A stretch of 64,000 nucleotides of DNA from an uncultured SAR116 cluster alpha proteobacterium (GCA_902622515.1 CACNQE010000001.1:62001-126000); one strand, 5' to 3'; shown: positions 1-9,810, counted from the first letter of the stretch. The notes: a model not told the origin generated them from the sequence alone. Numbers and translations are program-made.

Positions 1-51
1 TTTTCTATGCAGCCTGTTTTATAATTATTGACTTCATCAAAAGGAGCAAAG

Positions 52-1212
52 ATGAAATTTTTTATTAAAATCTTACTTACACTTAGTTTATTTGAATTTG
101 GTGCAAGCGCTCATGCGAATGATCATATAAACACAGTAGCTGATTTTGCTCATATTATTGATTTTGAGTCCAATAGAGTATTAATGTCAAAAAATGCCGA
201 TAGCCCAATGAAGCCCGCTTCGATGGCTAAGATCATGACTTTATATATCGTTTTTTCAAGGATAGCGGAAGGCACTTTAACCCTTGAAGATGAATTTTTG
301 GTCAGCGAAAAAGCATGGAAAATGGGGGGGTCCAGAAGTTTTTTAGATGTTGGCACGAGGGTTAGTGTTGAAGAGTTAATAAATGGAATAGCCGTACAGT
401 CAGGCAATGATGCAGCAGTTGTAGTTGCTGAAGGTATTTCCGGTTCAGAAGAAGCATTCGCTGATGAAATGAATAGCTTTGCACGACAACTAGGTATGGG
501 TGATACAAACTTTACAAACTCAACCGGCTGGCCAGATGAAATGCTTACAACAACAGCTAGAGATTTATCGTTATTAGCAGCTGCGATAATAAGAGATTTT
601 CCAGTTGATAAATATCCTTACCTTTACCCAGTATTTGCCAAACCTCATCACACTTATAATAATATAAAACAGCCAAACCGAAACCCTTTAATTGATAGAA
701 GCCCTGGCGCAGATGGATTGAAGACTGGTTCAACAAAAGAATCAGGATATGGGTTAGTAGGTTCTGCAGAACGCAACGGTCAAAGAATTATTATAGTACT
801 CAATGGGTTAGAATCAAAAAAACAACGTTCACTAGAATCTAATAGATTGATGGATTTCATGTTCAGACAATATAAAAAATATAAATTCTTCAAATCAGGA
901 GAGACAGTAAAAATAGCTAATGTTTGGCTTGGGAAAAAACCCACTATTTCAATGGTATTAAAAGAAGATTTAGCAAGGGTATTATCAAGAAAAGAGCGAA
1001 ATAATACCAAGTTAACTATAAATTATAATACCCCAATTCAGGCACCTATTGCTGCAGGAGAAGAGGTTGGCACATTATGGTTTGAGGTAAACGGGGTGCG
1101 TGAAGAAATTCCGCTAATTTCTAAGGAAGCTGTAGATCAATTGCCGGTATTTAGTCGCATTTCTGAGGCAATAAAATACCTAATTTTTGGCGCTGCGCCG
1201 TCACTAAATTAA
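52..1212 (+). CDS. dacA: D-alanyl-D-alanine carboxypeptidase (PBP5/6 family, peptidase S11)
   Basis: This serine DD-carboxypeptidase trims the terminal D-Ala of peptidoglycan stem peptides in the periplasm. All three penicillin-binding motifs are visible: SMAK (Ser57, Lys60), SGN (Ser117) and KTG (Lys224). An N-terminal signal peptide ends near SAHA. A PBP5-type C-terminal domain follows the catalytic domain, and a hydrophobic stretch near the end could anchor the protein. The start at 52 is preferred to an in-frame TTG at 28 because AAGGAG lies directly upstream of the ATG and would be inside the longer reading. The 386-residue length is normal for the family. The first 24 bases of the window read in frame to a stop and could be the tail of an upstream gene. 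The family call is secure; the dacA/C/D paralogue name is a convention. Confidence 0.93.
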   Translation: MKFFIKILLTLSLFEFGASAHANDHINTVADFAHIIDFESNRVLMSKNADSPMKPASMAKIMTLYIVFSRIAEGTLTLEDEFLVSEKAWKMGGSRSFLDVGTRVSVEELINGIAVQSGNDAAVVVAEGISGSEEAFADEMNSFARQLGMGDTNFTNSTGWPDEMLTTTARDLSLLAAAIIRDFPVDKYPYLYPVFAKPHHTYNNIKQPNRNPLIDRSPGADGLKTGSTKESGYGLVGSAERNGQRIIIVLNGLESKKQRSLESNRLMDFMFRQYKKYKFFKSGETVKIANVWLGKKPTISMVLKEDLARVLSRKERNNTKLTINYNTPIQAPIAAGEEVGTLWFEVNGVREEIPLISKEAVDQLPVFSRISEAIKYLIFGAAPSLN

Positions 1213-1245
1213 TTTGCTAAAATCCGTGCTCTGGAAAAAAAGATA

Positions 1246-1911
1246 ATGGTAAAGAAAACGAATAAAAATAAAGGAATTTTTATTACTTTTGAAGGTGGTG
1301 AGGGTAGCGGAAAATCAACTCAGATACAAAGACTAAAAAAAAATATATTAGGCTTTATTTCAGATGTTGAAATAGTAATTTCTAGGGAACCAGGTGGTAC
1401 TGAAGTTGCGGAACAAATAAGAGAGATATTAGTTAACGGAGCGGCAGATAAATTATCTGTGAGAACAGAAACTTTGCTAATGATCGCGGCAAGAGCTGAA
1501 CATATTGAGCGTGTCATTTTACCAGCAATTAAACGTGGGGCAATCGTATTGTGCGACAGGTTTAAGGATTCATCTATTGTTTACCAAGGTATTGCAAATA
1601 ATATCCCGAATGGGGAAATAGATAAAATACATGCATTTGCGTTAAAAACTTGTGAACCTGATTTAACAATATTAATAGATGTTCCTGCGGAGATAGGTAT
1701 AAAAAGAGCCTTAGATAGAAACGAGAATAATCAAAGGTTTGAAAGAAAGGGAGAGCTTTTTCATAAAAAAATTAGGGATGGTTATCTTAAGATTGCTTCT
1801 TCACAACCAGACCGTATCAAAATCATAGATGGCTCTCAAACAATCGAAAAAATTTCTGCTGAAATTTTTCAACTTGTTTCTCCAATCCTCCAAAGTAGTT
1901 TGAGTAAATGA
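1246..1911 (+). CDS. tmk: Thymidylate kinase
   Basis: Tmk phosphorylates dTMP to dTDP in the cytoplasm, an essential step of dTTP synthesis. The P-loop GGEGSGKST lies near residues 17-25. The nucleotide-site motif REPGGT, the DRF motif of the dTMP pocket (CDRFKDSS) and an Arg-rich LID segment near RFERKG follow in the expected order. The 221-residue length is slightly longer than the usual 205-215 because of a short Lys/Asn-rich N-terminus. Its stop overlaps the holB start in an ATGA junction, so the two are almost certainly translationally coupled. No strong Shine-Dalgarno precedes the ATG. Confidence 0.95.
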   Translation: MVKKTNKNKGIFITFEGGEGSGKSTQIQRLKKNILGFISDVEIVISREPGGTEVAEQIREILVNGAADKLSVRTETLLMIAARAEHIERVILPAIKRGAIVLCDRFKDSSIVYQGIANNIPNGEIDKIHAFALKTCEPDLTILIDVPAEIGIKRALDRNENNQRFERKGELFHKKIRDGYLKIASSQPDRIKIIDGSQTIEKISAEIFQLVSPILQSSLSK

Positions 1912-3008
1912 TATTAAAAAATAAAGAGTCAATTAAAAATCGACTTTATGGCCATAAAGACTTTTTAAATAAATTTTGTATTGCAAAGCAAAATGGTGAG
2001 CTTCACCATGCTTATTTAATTTCTGGAAATATTGGAATAGGAAAATCCTTTCTGTCGAGGCAACTGGCAGTCTATTTACTTGATGATAATAATAAAAAAA
2101 ATTTATTAGAAAATTCCTCTATATCAAATGAAGTCGAGTATGTCCTGAGTTTGGATCATGAAAACTCTGTTTGGAGACAAGTATTTTATCACTCACACCC
2201 GGATATGACCTATCTTTCTGCTATTAAGTCTGATCAAAATAAATCTGGTCTTATTAAAATTGAGGATATTAAATCAATTGCAAATATAACTAATCATCAG
2301 TCAGGAAAAGGCGGGTGGAGAGTCATTATAATTGACAGCATCGATAAAACCAACCGCAATGGAGGTAACGCTATTCTAAAGATTTTGGAGGACCCTCCTT
2401 ATAAAACTATTTTTTTTCTGATTGCCCATAATACTTATAGTGTTTTACCTACAATTCGATCAAGATGTCAGCAGATTAAATTAAATCCTTTGTCAATTGA
2501 AGATACCTGCTTAATTCTGAAGGAGCAAAGAAAAGATATAGAAGATGAGCAGATAAAAAATCTAGCCTTACTTTGCGAGGGTTCGCCCGGAATGGCTCTG
2601 TTAATTTATGAATCAGGCATAGACAAATATATGGACGAATTAGATGAACTAATTAAAAAAAAATCAGAACTTGATGAACTTTTGAAGCTCGCTTTCAATT
2701 GGGGAAATAATATCTCTAAAAACTCCAAACTATCTCTAGCAACTCAATTTATTTTTGATAAATTATTCTCAGAATCCGCTCTTCGAGCACTTAATATCAA
2801 AAATAACTTTTCTTCTGACCAACTGTTTTATTTTTCTATTTCAAAATTAGCAGACATGCTAGCGGAAACATTCACATCTAATGAACTAGCAAATATACAT
2901 ATGGGTTGGCAAAAAGAATTTCAATTTAATCAAGCCAATTATCTTGATATGGGTATTTTTATGCAACAAACATTTTACAAATTATATAGCCAAATGCACA
3001 TTAGATAG
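1908..3008 (+). CDS. holB: DNA polymerase III delta-prime subunit
   Basis: This is the clamp-loader subunit that works with DnaX and HolA to load the sliding clamp. The N-terminal AAA+ domain has a P-loop-like segment GNIGIGKS near residues 40-47. ILEDPP and the sensor/arginine-finger region TIRSRCQ follow in the positions typical of HolB and DnaX. The C-terminal third is divergent and Lys/Asn-rich. The gene overlaps tmk by four bases, an arrangement common in Alphaproteobacteria and supporting HolB over DnaX. At 366 residues the length fits HolB. Confidence 0.9.
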   Translation: MILKNKESIKNRLYGHKDFLNKFCIAKQNGELHHAYLISGNIGIGKSFLSRQLAVYLLDDNNKKNLLENSSISNEVEYVLSLDHENSVWRQVFYHSHPDMTYLSAIKSDQNKSGLIKIEDIKSIANITNHQSGKGGWRVIIIDSIDKTNRNGGNAILKILEDPPYKTIFFLIAHNTYSVLPTIRSRCQQIKLNPLSIEDTCLILKEQRKDIEDEQIKNLALLCEGSPGMALLIYESGIDKYMDELDELIKKKSELDELLKLAFNWGNNISKNSKLSLATQFIFDKLFSESALRALNIKNNFSSDQLFYFSISKLADMLAETFTSNELANIHMGWQKEFQFNQANYLDMGIFMQQTFYKLYSQMHIR

Positions 3009-3065
3009 GCTATGTAAAATCGGAATAGCTAACATAAGTTTAGCTGCATGTGAAAAGGTATTTAT

Positions 3066-4598
3066 ATGCGTAAAAAGTTTTATATAACTACGCCAATATA
3101 TTACGTTAATGATAATCCTCATATTGGTCACGCTTACACAACATTGGCATGTGATGTGTTGGCTCGCTTTAAACGATTAGACGATCATGATGTTATGTTT
3201 CTTACAGGAACAGATGAACATGGTCAGAAAGTACAAATGGCTGCAGAGAAAGCTGGAATATCTCCAAAAGATTTTACTAATAAAGTCTCTAAAAAATTTG
3301 AATCCTTGGCGAGAAAAATGGGATTCTCGAATGATTGTTTTATCAGAACAACAGAAGCCAGGCATTATGAATCGTGTCAAAAAATATGGCAAAGACTCAT
3401 GGATAGAGGAAATATAACTTTATCATCATACTCTGGTTGGTACTCAGTAAGAGATGAAGCCTTTTTTGCTGAAAATGAATTAGTTAATGGTGTTGCACCT
3501 ACAGGAGCACCCGTTGAGTGGGTAGAAGAACCGTCATATTTCTTTAATCTTTCAAAATGGCAGCAACCTTTGCTTGATTTTTATGAGACACACCCCGATT
3601 TTGTAGCACCTAAAAGTAGATTCAATGAAATCAAGAGATTTGTTGAAGGTGGGTTAAATGATTTATCAATTTCTAGGACCACGTTTGATTGGGGTGTACC
3701 TGTCCCAAATGATCAGGAACATGTAATGTATGTCTGGTTGGATGCTTTAACAAACTATATCACTGCAACCAACTGGAGTGATATGGAAGAAAATCAATTC
3801 GATAAATGGTGGCCTGCTGATTTACACATGGTAGGAAAAGATATTTTAAGATTTCATGCAGTATATTGGCCTGCATTTTTAATGGCGGCCGAATTACCCA
3901 TGCCTAAACGTGTATTTGCCCATGGATGGTGGACAAACGAAGGGCAAAAAATATCAAAATCTTTAGGAAATGTAATAAATCCAATTGCATTGATTGAGGA
4001 ATACGGTCTGGATCAAATTAGATATTTTATGATGCGTGAAGTACCATTTGGAAGAGATGGTGATTTTTCAAAAGCAGCATTAATTAATCGAATTAATAGT
4101 GATCTCGCAAATGATCTTGGTAATCTTTCCCAGCGTGTTTTATCTCTAATTTACAAAAATTTAGACGGCAAAATTCCATCAATACCGGAAGAACTACAAA
4201 AAGAAGATTACGTTTTACTTAATAAGCTGAAAGAATTTCCAAATAAGGTGCGTACTCTTATAAACGAACAATCATTTCATGAAGCACTTAGAATAATCTG
4301 GGATGTCATAGCCGAATCCAACAGATATATTGATAAGCAAGCACCATGGTCATTGAAAAAAACTGATTTAAAAAGAATGTCAGAGGTCTTAGGTGTTTTG
4401 GTTGAAGTTATAAGATGTGTTTGCTTGCTAACGCAGCCTTTTATGCCAGATGCAAGTGAAAAACTATTAGATCAAATTAAGGTGTCCCCAGAAGAAAGGC
4501 TTTTTAGCTCACTAAAAGATATTAATTCTTTATCGGGCCGAATAATAGAAAAACCGGAAGGTGTTTTTCCCCGCTATCTAAAATTAAAGGACGCGTAA
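3066..4598 (+). CDS. metG: Methionyl-tRNA synthetase
   Basis: This class I aminoacyl-tRNA synthetase charges tRNA-Met. The HIGH motif appears as HIGH at residues 19-22 and the KMSKS loop as KISKS at about residues 295-299. A WxxxxGxK-rich Rossmann core and the anticodon-binding helical domain follow. At 510 residues the protein ends after the anticodon-binding domain and lacks the C-terminal tRNA-binding (OB-fold) extension of the long form, which is normal for many Alphaproteobacteria. The stop is immediately followed by the tatD start, so the two are co-transcribed. Confidence 0.96.
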   Translation: MRKKFYITTPIYYVNDNPHIGHAYTTLACDVLARFKRLDDHDVMFLTGTDEHGQKVQMAAEKAGISPKDFTNKVSKKFESLARKMGFSNDCFIRTTEARHYESCQKIWQRLMDRGNITLSSYSGWYSVRDEAFFAENELVNGVAPTGAPVEWVEEPSYFFNLSKWQQPLLDFYETHPDFVAPKSRFNEIKRFVEGGLNDLSISRTTFDWGVPVPNDQEHVMYVWLDALTNYITATNWSDMEENQFDKWWPADLHMVGKDILRFHAVYWPAFLMAAELPMPKRVFAHGWWTNEGQKISKSLGNVINPIALIEEYGLDQIRYFMMREVPFGRDGDFSKAALINRINSDLANDLGNLSQRVLSLIYKNLDGKIPSIPEELQKEDYVLLNKLKEFPNKVRTLINEQSFHEALRIIWDVIAESNRYIDKQAPWSLKKTDLKRMSEVLGVLVEVIRCVCLLTQPFMPDASEKLLDQIKVSPEERLFSSLKDINSLSGRIIEKPEGVFPRYLKLKDA

Positions 4599-5399
4599 AT
4601 GCAATCAAACTTACCTATTATTGATTCACATGCGCATCTTGATTATCCAGAAATAATTGAACAATTGGATGATGTTATCAAGAGAGCGAACGTAGCGGGT
4701 GTGAAAAAAATAATTTCTATCGGAGTTAAATTAAGTAAATCAAAAAATGTACAAGCGATATCTGAAAAGTATGAGGATGTATTCTTTTCAGCTGGAATAC
4801 ATCCTCATGAAGCATCTTCTGAATCAGACGCTTGTAATTTAGGAGCAATAATTCAAGCAGCATCTCACCCTAAATGCGTGGCAATAGGAGAAGCAGGACT
4901 CGATTATTTTTATGACCATTCCCCCCAAGAAGCACAGCAAGATAGTTTCAGGGTGCAAATACAGGCCGCAAGAGAATTAGATTTGCCCATAATCATTCAT
5001 TCTCGTAATGCGGATAATGATATGGTATCGATAATTGAAGAAGAATATCATAAAACCCCTTTCAAGGGTGTTTTGCATTGCTTTAGTTCTGGAAAGGACC
5101 TAGCAAAAAGAGCAATAAATATAGGATTTTATATTAGCTTTTCAGGTATTTTAACGTTTCCTAAATCTACAGAATTACGAGAAATTGCGTCTGAATTGCC
5201 AAGTGACCGTGTTCTAGTTGAGACTGATGCACCATTTTTGGCGCCGGTGCCTTTTAGGGGTAAAGCTAATGAACCAGCCTACACTGTATATACGCTTAAA
5301 ACTCTGAGTGAAGCGTTAGGAAAACCTTTTGATGAGATGGCTAAACAAACTTTTCAAAATACCTTAAAGTTATTCTCCAAAATAGGAGAATATAAATGA
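4599..5399 (+). CDS. tatD: TatD family metal-dependent hydrolase (DNase)
   Basis: TatD-family enzymes are TIM-barrel metal-dependent phosphodiesterases, with 3'-exonuclease activity reported for the E. coli protein. Visible metal-site elements are HAHLD (His11, His13), GEAGLDY, IIHSRNA, LHCFSSG and VETDAPFLAP, in family order. The length of 266 residues is typical. The ATG abuts the metG stop, and the tatD stop overlaps the next start in an ATGA junction. The metG-tatD-metallohydrolase order is a common alphaproteobacterial arrangement. Confidence 0.93.
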   Translation: MQSNLPIIDSHAHLDYPEIIEQLDDVIKRANVAGVKKIISIGVKLSKSKNVQAISEKYEDVFFSAGIHPHEASSESDACNLGAIIQAASHPKCVAIGEAGLDYFYDHSPQEAQQDSFRVQIQAARELDLPIIIHSRNADNDMVSIIEEEYHKTPFKGVLHCFSSGKDLAKRAINIGFYISFSGILTFPKSTELREIASELPSDRVLVETDAPFLAPVPFRGKANEPAYTVYTLKTLSEALGKPFDEMAKQTFQNTLKLFSKIGEYK

Positions 5400-6172
5400 A
5401 AATCACGATGTTAGGCTGTGGCACTTCTGTCGGCATTCCTGCGTTAGGTCGGGCAGGGTGGGGTACTTGTGACCCAGAAAATCCTAAAAATAGAAGACAA
5501 CGTTGTGCAATTCTCATTCAAACAAAAAGTACGACTATATTGATTGATGCGGGTCCTGATATTAGAAACCAATTATTACCCATGAACATCAGTAAGTTAG
5601 ATGCCGTTCTTATTACTCATACCCATTCTGACCATGTTGCGGGCATGGATGACTTACGAGTATTTTATTGGCCTGATCAAAACAAAATTAAACTATTTGG
5701 TTCTAAAGAACATGGGAACGATGTTCTTTCCAGATTCCCCTATTTATTTCAGAAAAACTCATCCTCACCTAGCTATTTTATTCCTCCTTTTGAATGGAAT
5801 TCTATCGAATCAGATGAGCTCTTTAAGATTGGTGATATATCTATAAGAACACAATTTCAAAAACATGGAAACGGATTTTCCCTCGGCTTTGTTTTTAATG
5901 AAAAGTTTGCATATTCTACCGATGTAAGCGAATTAGATGATAATTACTTAAATTCCATATCTAATATTCCTATTTGGATTGTAGAAACTCTCAGAAAAAC
6001 GCCACATTCTGCCCATGCCCACTTTGACCTAACTTTTTCCTGGATTGAAAAAGTAAAACCGGCAAAATGTTATCTTACACATCTTGGACTTGAGTCTGAT
6101 TATGAGAGCTTATTAAATATTTGTCCTCCAAATGTAGAACCAGGTTATGATGGTTTAGTGTTGGAAATATAA
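5396..6172 (+). CDS. MBL-fold metallo-hydrolase (PhnP-like)
   Basis: A cytoplasmic metallo-beta-lactamase-fold hydrolase. The metal-binding motif THTHSDHVAGMDD is clear near residues 75-87, and further ligands are plausible at STDVSEL and THLGL. It begins MLGCGTSVG, characteristic of the PhnP/RNase Z-like branch, whose best-known member cleaves cyclic phosphates. In this position after tatD it is widely conserved, but its substrate in Alphaproteobacteria is not established to my knowledge. It is the last gene of the leading run, translationally coupled to tatD by ATGA. Confidence 0.88.
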   Translation: MKITMLGCGTSVGIPALGRAGWGTCDPENPKNRRQRCAILIQTKSTTILIDAGPDIRNQLLPMNISKLDAVLITHTHSDHVAGMDDLRVFYWPDQNKIKLFGSKEHGNDVLSRFPYLFQKNSSSPSYFIPPFEWNSIESDELFKIGDISIRTQFQKHGNGFSLGFVFNEKFAYSTDVSELDDNYLNSISNIPIWIVETLRKTPHSAHAHFDLTFSWIEKVKPAKCYLTHLGLESDYESLLNICPPNVEPGYDGLVLEI

Positions 6173-6191
6173 ATATTAATTGTATAAATTA

Positions 6192-6207
6192 CATAATATA
6201 TATTATG
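6192..6207. other. 16-bp AT palindrome in a convergent spacer
   Basis: The sequence CATAATATATATTATG is a perfect inverted repeat between the convergent metallohydrolase and flavin reductase genes. It lacks a GC-rich stem and a following T-run, so terminator activity is doubtful. In such AT-rich DNA it may be chance. Confidence 0.2.
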
Positions 6208-6266
6208 CGACAAAATTATATTATTTAAAAAAAGACATTCCTTAATGTAAAATGATCTATGGGCGA

Positions 6267-6884
6267 TTACTCCGGCCTGGGCATTGAAAATAATTCTGTA
6301 ATTTTTGCATAGTCAGAGTATCCAAGTCTTGAAATTGGCTTGTAAATAGTGACATCGATTTTACCATCTTTAATAATACTTTCGTCGAGGTTTATTCCAT
6401 TAACAAAACCAAGTATCATAGATGTTGATAAGTTATCTGACCGTGGTGGAAGTTCCACTATTTGCCACAGAATACATTCTAATGAAGCAGGAGCAAATTT
6501 TACATGTGGCACTTTAACAGTTCGTGATGGAGCTAAATCTATGTCAGCCATCTCAAATTCGCTAACACCTTTAGGGTAATTTTTTGACGAAATATTCATT
6601 TTATCGCGTAAAGCATAACTGACAATATTTACAACGAATTCACCCGTCTCTTTTATATTAGTGAGGGAATCTTTATCATTTGATTTCTCTTTTTTTGGGG
6701 CGCTGCAGAACATTACCATTGGAGGTTGCTCCGAAACCGCATTAAAAAAACTATATGGAGCGATATTTAAGGTTCCATCACTGCAACATGTAGAAATCCA
6801 TCCAATTGGTCGTGGCGAAACAATGGCTTTGAAAGGATTGTGTGATAATCCTTCCTCTTTATGTTTATTTGGATAGATAAACAT
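6267..6884 (-). CDS. Flavin reductase-like domain protein (FMN-binding split barrel)
   Basis: The protein matches the flavin reductase-like split-barrel family. The N-terminal segment SPRPIGWISTCC, then the APYSFFNAVS block, VNIVSYAL and the PASLEC block are all typical FMN-binding signatures. At 205 residues it is a single-domain protein. Family members either supply reduced flavin to a monooxygenase or are flavoproteins of unknown role. It stands alone, transcribed on the minus strand against its upstream neighbour. It could serve the oxygenases of the nearby catabolic island, but nothing in its promoter links it to them. Confidence 0.82.
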   Translation of the reverse strand: MFIYPNKHKEEGLSHNPFKAIVSPRPIGWISTCCSDGTLNIAPYSFFNAVSEQPPMVMFCSAPKKEKSNDKDSLTNIKETGEFVVNIVSYALRDKMNISSKNYPKGVSEFEMADIDLAPSRTVKVPHVKFAPASLECILWQIVELPPRSDNLSTSMILGFVNGINLDESIIKDGKIDVTIYKPISRLGYSDYAKITELFSMPRPE

Positions 6885-7257
6885 TAAAAATCAAACCTAA
6901 ATAATTCGCTATTATATACTATGTTTATTTTATTTAGAATAAATTACAATATTTTAATAAAAAATGATTTTAGAATATTTCTTTCCCTACCCTTTTTTTT
7001 ATCTATTTATGCTATTATCGTTTTATCCTAATCTTATCTGATTATTTTAAAATTATTTATCCAAATTTAACTTCAGAGGTTTGTCTAGCATTTGAACCAT
7101 TTTTGCCTATCTACTTGATATGAAATATGACATAACTGAATTTAATAATGATCAAATAAATTTGATAAATTTTCTTTCCCAAATTTTTAAAAATATTATG
7201 AGATTTATTAGGTTTCTATAAGATTTTACATATGTATGGTTTTAAGTGGTTTTATAA
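6885..7257. other. Gene-free AT-rich spacer
   Basis: This 373-base gap separates two divergently read genes. I see only very AT-rich DNA, with no GC-rich hairpin and no RNA gene. A 33-codon reading from 7120 to 7221 on the plus strand is the longest ORF I noticed; it is low-complexity and has no ribosome binding site, so I do not call it. Confidence 0.6.
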
Positions 7258-8178
7258 TTGTCAAATATAATACAAATATTTCTTAATTCTGTTATACCGG
7301 TCGCACTCATATTTTTAATTGGTTATTTGTCTGGTAAAAATAAAAAAATTTCCAAAAATGAAGTCACCGGTCTATTTAAATTTATTGCCCAAATCAGCGC
7401 TCCAGCCATAATTATAAATATATTGATAACAACCGATATTTCAAACTTAAATACCAATTTACTGATTTATTACATAATTAGCGAAATTTTAGTTTATTTT
7501 TTTACATTTCTTTTTTTTAAAACTTTTCTTAATTTGTCCTACAGTAACTCTCTTTTGTTCGGTTTAGCAGCTTCTTTTGGTAATCATGTTCTTTTTGTGT
7601 ATCCGATAGCACTATTTGCATTTCCTACAGATATGATTACTCCAGTAAAAGGTATCATAACTGTGGATATTTTCATTTTTACTTTCTCATTAATTTTACT
7701 AGACCTTTTGACGAAACCAGAAATGAATAAACTAAATGCAGTAGCGAACCAAATTCAAAATCCAATTTTTATAGGACTCATTCTTGGATTAATCTTCAGA
7801 ATATCATCGCTAGGAGAACATCTAATAATAGTTCGTAGTTCTGAATTCATATCATACGCAGCTGCGCCCTGTGGCCTATTTGCCTCTGGGGTTTTATTAG
7901 CTCAGACCACAATCAAAGGAAATATAAAACTGGCAACAATTTTAACGTTTTTTAAAATGATACTTCACCCTCTTCTCGGTTGGTTACTGATTATTATTCT
8001 AGGAAAATATTCAATTCAGGAAGCACAAACAACTTTGATGGTTACAGTTGCTCCTATCGGAATTATGGCCGTAACATTTGCAAGCCATTATAAAATGAAT
8101 GCCGAGGCTGTTGCACAGTCAGTTCTTTTAAGCTTCTTATTATCTGTATTGTTTATTCCAGTTTTAAGTTCACTGTGA
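7258..8178 (+). CDS. AEC family transporter (auxin efflux carrier-like permease)
   Basis: An integral membrane protein of about ten hydrophobic segments matching the AEC/malonate-transporter-like family. The N-terminal half begins VIPVALIFLIGYLSG and the second half has a VAPIGIMA segment, as in bacterial AEC proteins of about 300-320 residues. The proposed start is a TTG with no good Shine-Dalgarno. It is kept because the first membrane helix begins right after it and no in-frame ATG precedes that helix. Substrate unknown; relatives move small carboxylates. Confidence 0.82.
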   Translation: MSNIIQIFLNSVIPVALIFLIGYLSGKNKKISKNEVTGLFKFIAQISAPAIIINILITTDISNLNTNLLIYYIISEILVYFFTFLFFKTFLNLSYSNSLLFGLAASFGNHVLFVYPIALFAFPTDMITPVKGIITVDIFIFTFSLILLDLLTKPEMNKLNAVANQIQNPIFIGLILGLIFRISSLGEHLIIVRSSEFISYAAAPCGLFASGVLLAQTTIKGNIKLATILTFFKMILHPLLGWLLIIILGKYSIQEAQTTLMVTVAPIGIMAVTFASHYKMNAEAVAQSVLLSFLLSVLFIPVLSSL

Positions 8179-8195
8179 TTAATATTATATGTAAC

Positions 8196-8591
8196 TTAAT
8201 AATTATAAAACTTTTCACATGTAAATATTTCACTTTGAATAGAGGGGGTTCTGCCATAATTTACAATAGCTGAATGAAATAATTGGCCATTAGAAAAAAG
8301 AAATATATCTTGCCTTTCATAACTTTCAGCAAAGGCTTTAAAGGCAAAATGACCTTTCGAATCCTCAAAATGTGATATGTCATAGTTTTTGTGGTAAAAC
8401 ACTCCTGTACCGGTGATTGTATCATTTGTTAAAACAAACTGTAATTTTCGCCCTGGAAATGCTGGCGTCATAAGTCCAGAATCTGCAACTGTAACTCTCT
8501 CAAGTTCCTTACACTTAAACTCAAATTCTGCAAGTACATCTCTATTAAAAGCTAAAATAAACAAAAATAAAATAGCAGTATTCTTGAGCAT
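8196..8591 (-). CDS. Small secreted protein of unknown function
   Basis: I do not recognise the family. The protein has a clear signal peptide (Lys-Asn start, hydrophobic FLFILAF core, probable cleavage after VLA). The mature part is about 110 residues with two cysteines near its ends (FKCKEL and FTCEKF), which could form one disulfide and enclose a beta-rich region. The start at 8591 is chosen over an ATG at 8603 because GGAG stands eight bases before it and lies inside the longer reading. It converges with the AEC permease gene. A periplasmic or secreted role is inferred from the leader only. Confidence 0.7.
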   Translation of the reverse strand: MLKNTAILFLFILAFNRDVLAEFEFKCKELERVTVADSGLMTPAFPGRKLQFVLTNDTITGTGVFYHKNYDISHFEDSKGHFAFKAFAESYERQDIFLFSNGQLFHSAIVNYGRTPSIQSEIFTCEKFYNY

Positions 8592-8880
8592 ATATTTCTC
8601 CATTCAGAGCAAAAAAAATTTTGTCTTATTTTTAAATAGATTTTGGACACAAGTTTATATTCTTTTTTTGATTTAGTCGCAGTTCATGACGAGACTAATT
8701 CTAAAACATAAAATCATCCAATAAATTAAAAAATATTTCTATCAAAGAATGAACATTCTTTATTATTACATACCCTGATATTCATGGCTTTTTTGTCTAA
8801 AAAAAAACTTACGTTTTGTGGTGGCAAACCCAGTCCTTAAAAATTACAAAATCATTCCAAATTATTAGTTTTAAGTGATA

Positions 8881-9810
8881 TTAGGTACTTTTTTTATTTT
8901 TTGATATAATCAAACCAGCAATTATGATTAGAAAAATGCCAATCCATTTTAATAATTCAAGCGTTTGAGACCATAGAAACCAGCCCCAGAAAGCAGCGAA
9001 AATTAAGAAAAAATATTCGTAAATAGACAAAAAACTTGCCTCGATTTTTTGATAAGCAAATATGATTAGTGAGATAGCGGTAACGTTTAGTATTGCTTGT
9101 ATCAATAACCAATATAGAAAATTAAAATCAACGGGTTTCCAACCAACAAAAAAATATTTTGCGGTCTCCGTATAAGTGGTTTCAGGACTAATCAGGTGAA
9201 AGGCTGTAGTCATGATAAATCCAATAAAACCAAAAGAAAAATAGTAACATGTTGTTAGGCAAAGAGTACTTTCATTTGAACACCAATTTTTTGTTGTTAC
9301 AACAGCAAGACCGTAGAAAAAACCAGCAAGTACTGGGAAAAGTAGTAAAAAATTAAGCTGTTTGAAATCAGGTTGAAGAAGCAGCCCTACTCCTAATGTA
9401 CCTAAAATAACAGCTATCAATTTTAAGAGGCTGAATTTTTCAGAGAAAAAAAACCATGAAATCATTAAAACAAAAATAGGAGCCGTGAATAATCCAGCCC
9501 CTGCTTCAGCGACAGAAAGAAAAGACAAGCCAGCAAAATGACAAAATATAGCAAGAGTATTAAAAACAGATCTCAGAAATACTCTTTTAAACTCTTTTGG
9601 GATCAGGTTAATATTAGCCATTTTCGCAGTAAGAAGCAGAAGTCCCACTATCATGGTGCTTCTAATACAGTGGTACTGCCAAATACCTACCTCTCCGTCT
9701 ACAAAAAAATAAAGGTTATCGGAAAGACTCAACAAAAATACGCCGAATATAACGCATAAAATTAGTTTGCTTTTCAAACTGATTAAATTTATTCTAGATA
9801 ATTTAAACAA
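8881..9810 (-). CDS. EamA/DMT family transporter
   Basis: A drug/metabolite-transporter superfamily membrane protein of about ten predicted helices in two EamA repeats. Each repeat ends in a typical block (AGAGLFTAPIFV and SIYEYFFLIFAAFWGW). The 309-residue length is standard. It reads in the same direction as a second EamA gene just upstream, 55 bases away, so the two may form an operon of paralogues. Family members usually export amino acids or metabolites; the substrate here is unknown. An acidic/aromatic insert around YTETAKYFF between helices is unusually long. Confidence 0.86.
   Translation of the reverse strand: MFKLSRINLISLKSKLILCVIFGVFLLSLSDNLYFFVDGEVGIWQYHCIRSTMIVGLLLLTAKMANINLIPKEFKRVFLRSVFNTLAIFCHFAGLSFLSVAEAGAGLFTAPIFVLMISWFFFSEKFSLLKLIAVILGTLGVGLLLQPDFKQLNFLLLFPVLAGFFYGLAVVTTKNWCSNESTLCLTTCYYFSFGFIGFIMTTAFHLISPETTYTETAKYFFVGWKPVDFNFLYWLLIQAILNVTAISLIIFAYQKIEASFLSIYEYFFLIFAAFWGWFLWSQTLELLKWIGIFLIIIAGLIISKNKKST

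Noticed and set aside
1-24. Tail of an upstream gene
   Set aside because: The first 24 bases read in frame to a stop, but eight codons are too few to identify or support a gene.
7120-7221. 33-codon ORF on the plus strand
   Set aside because: Low-complexity AT-rich reading without a ribosome binding site or recognisable domain.
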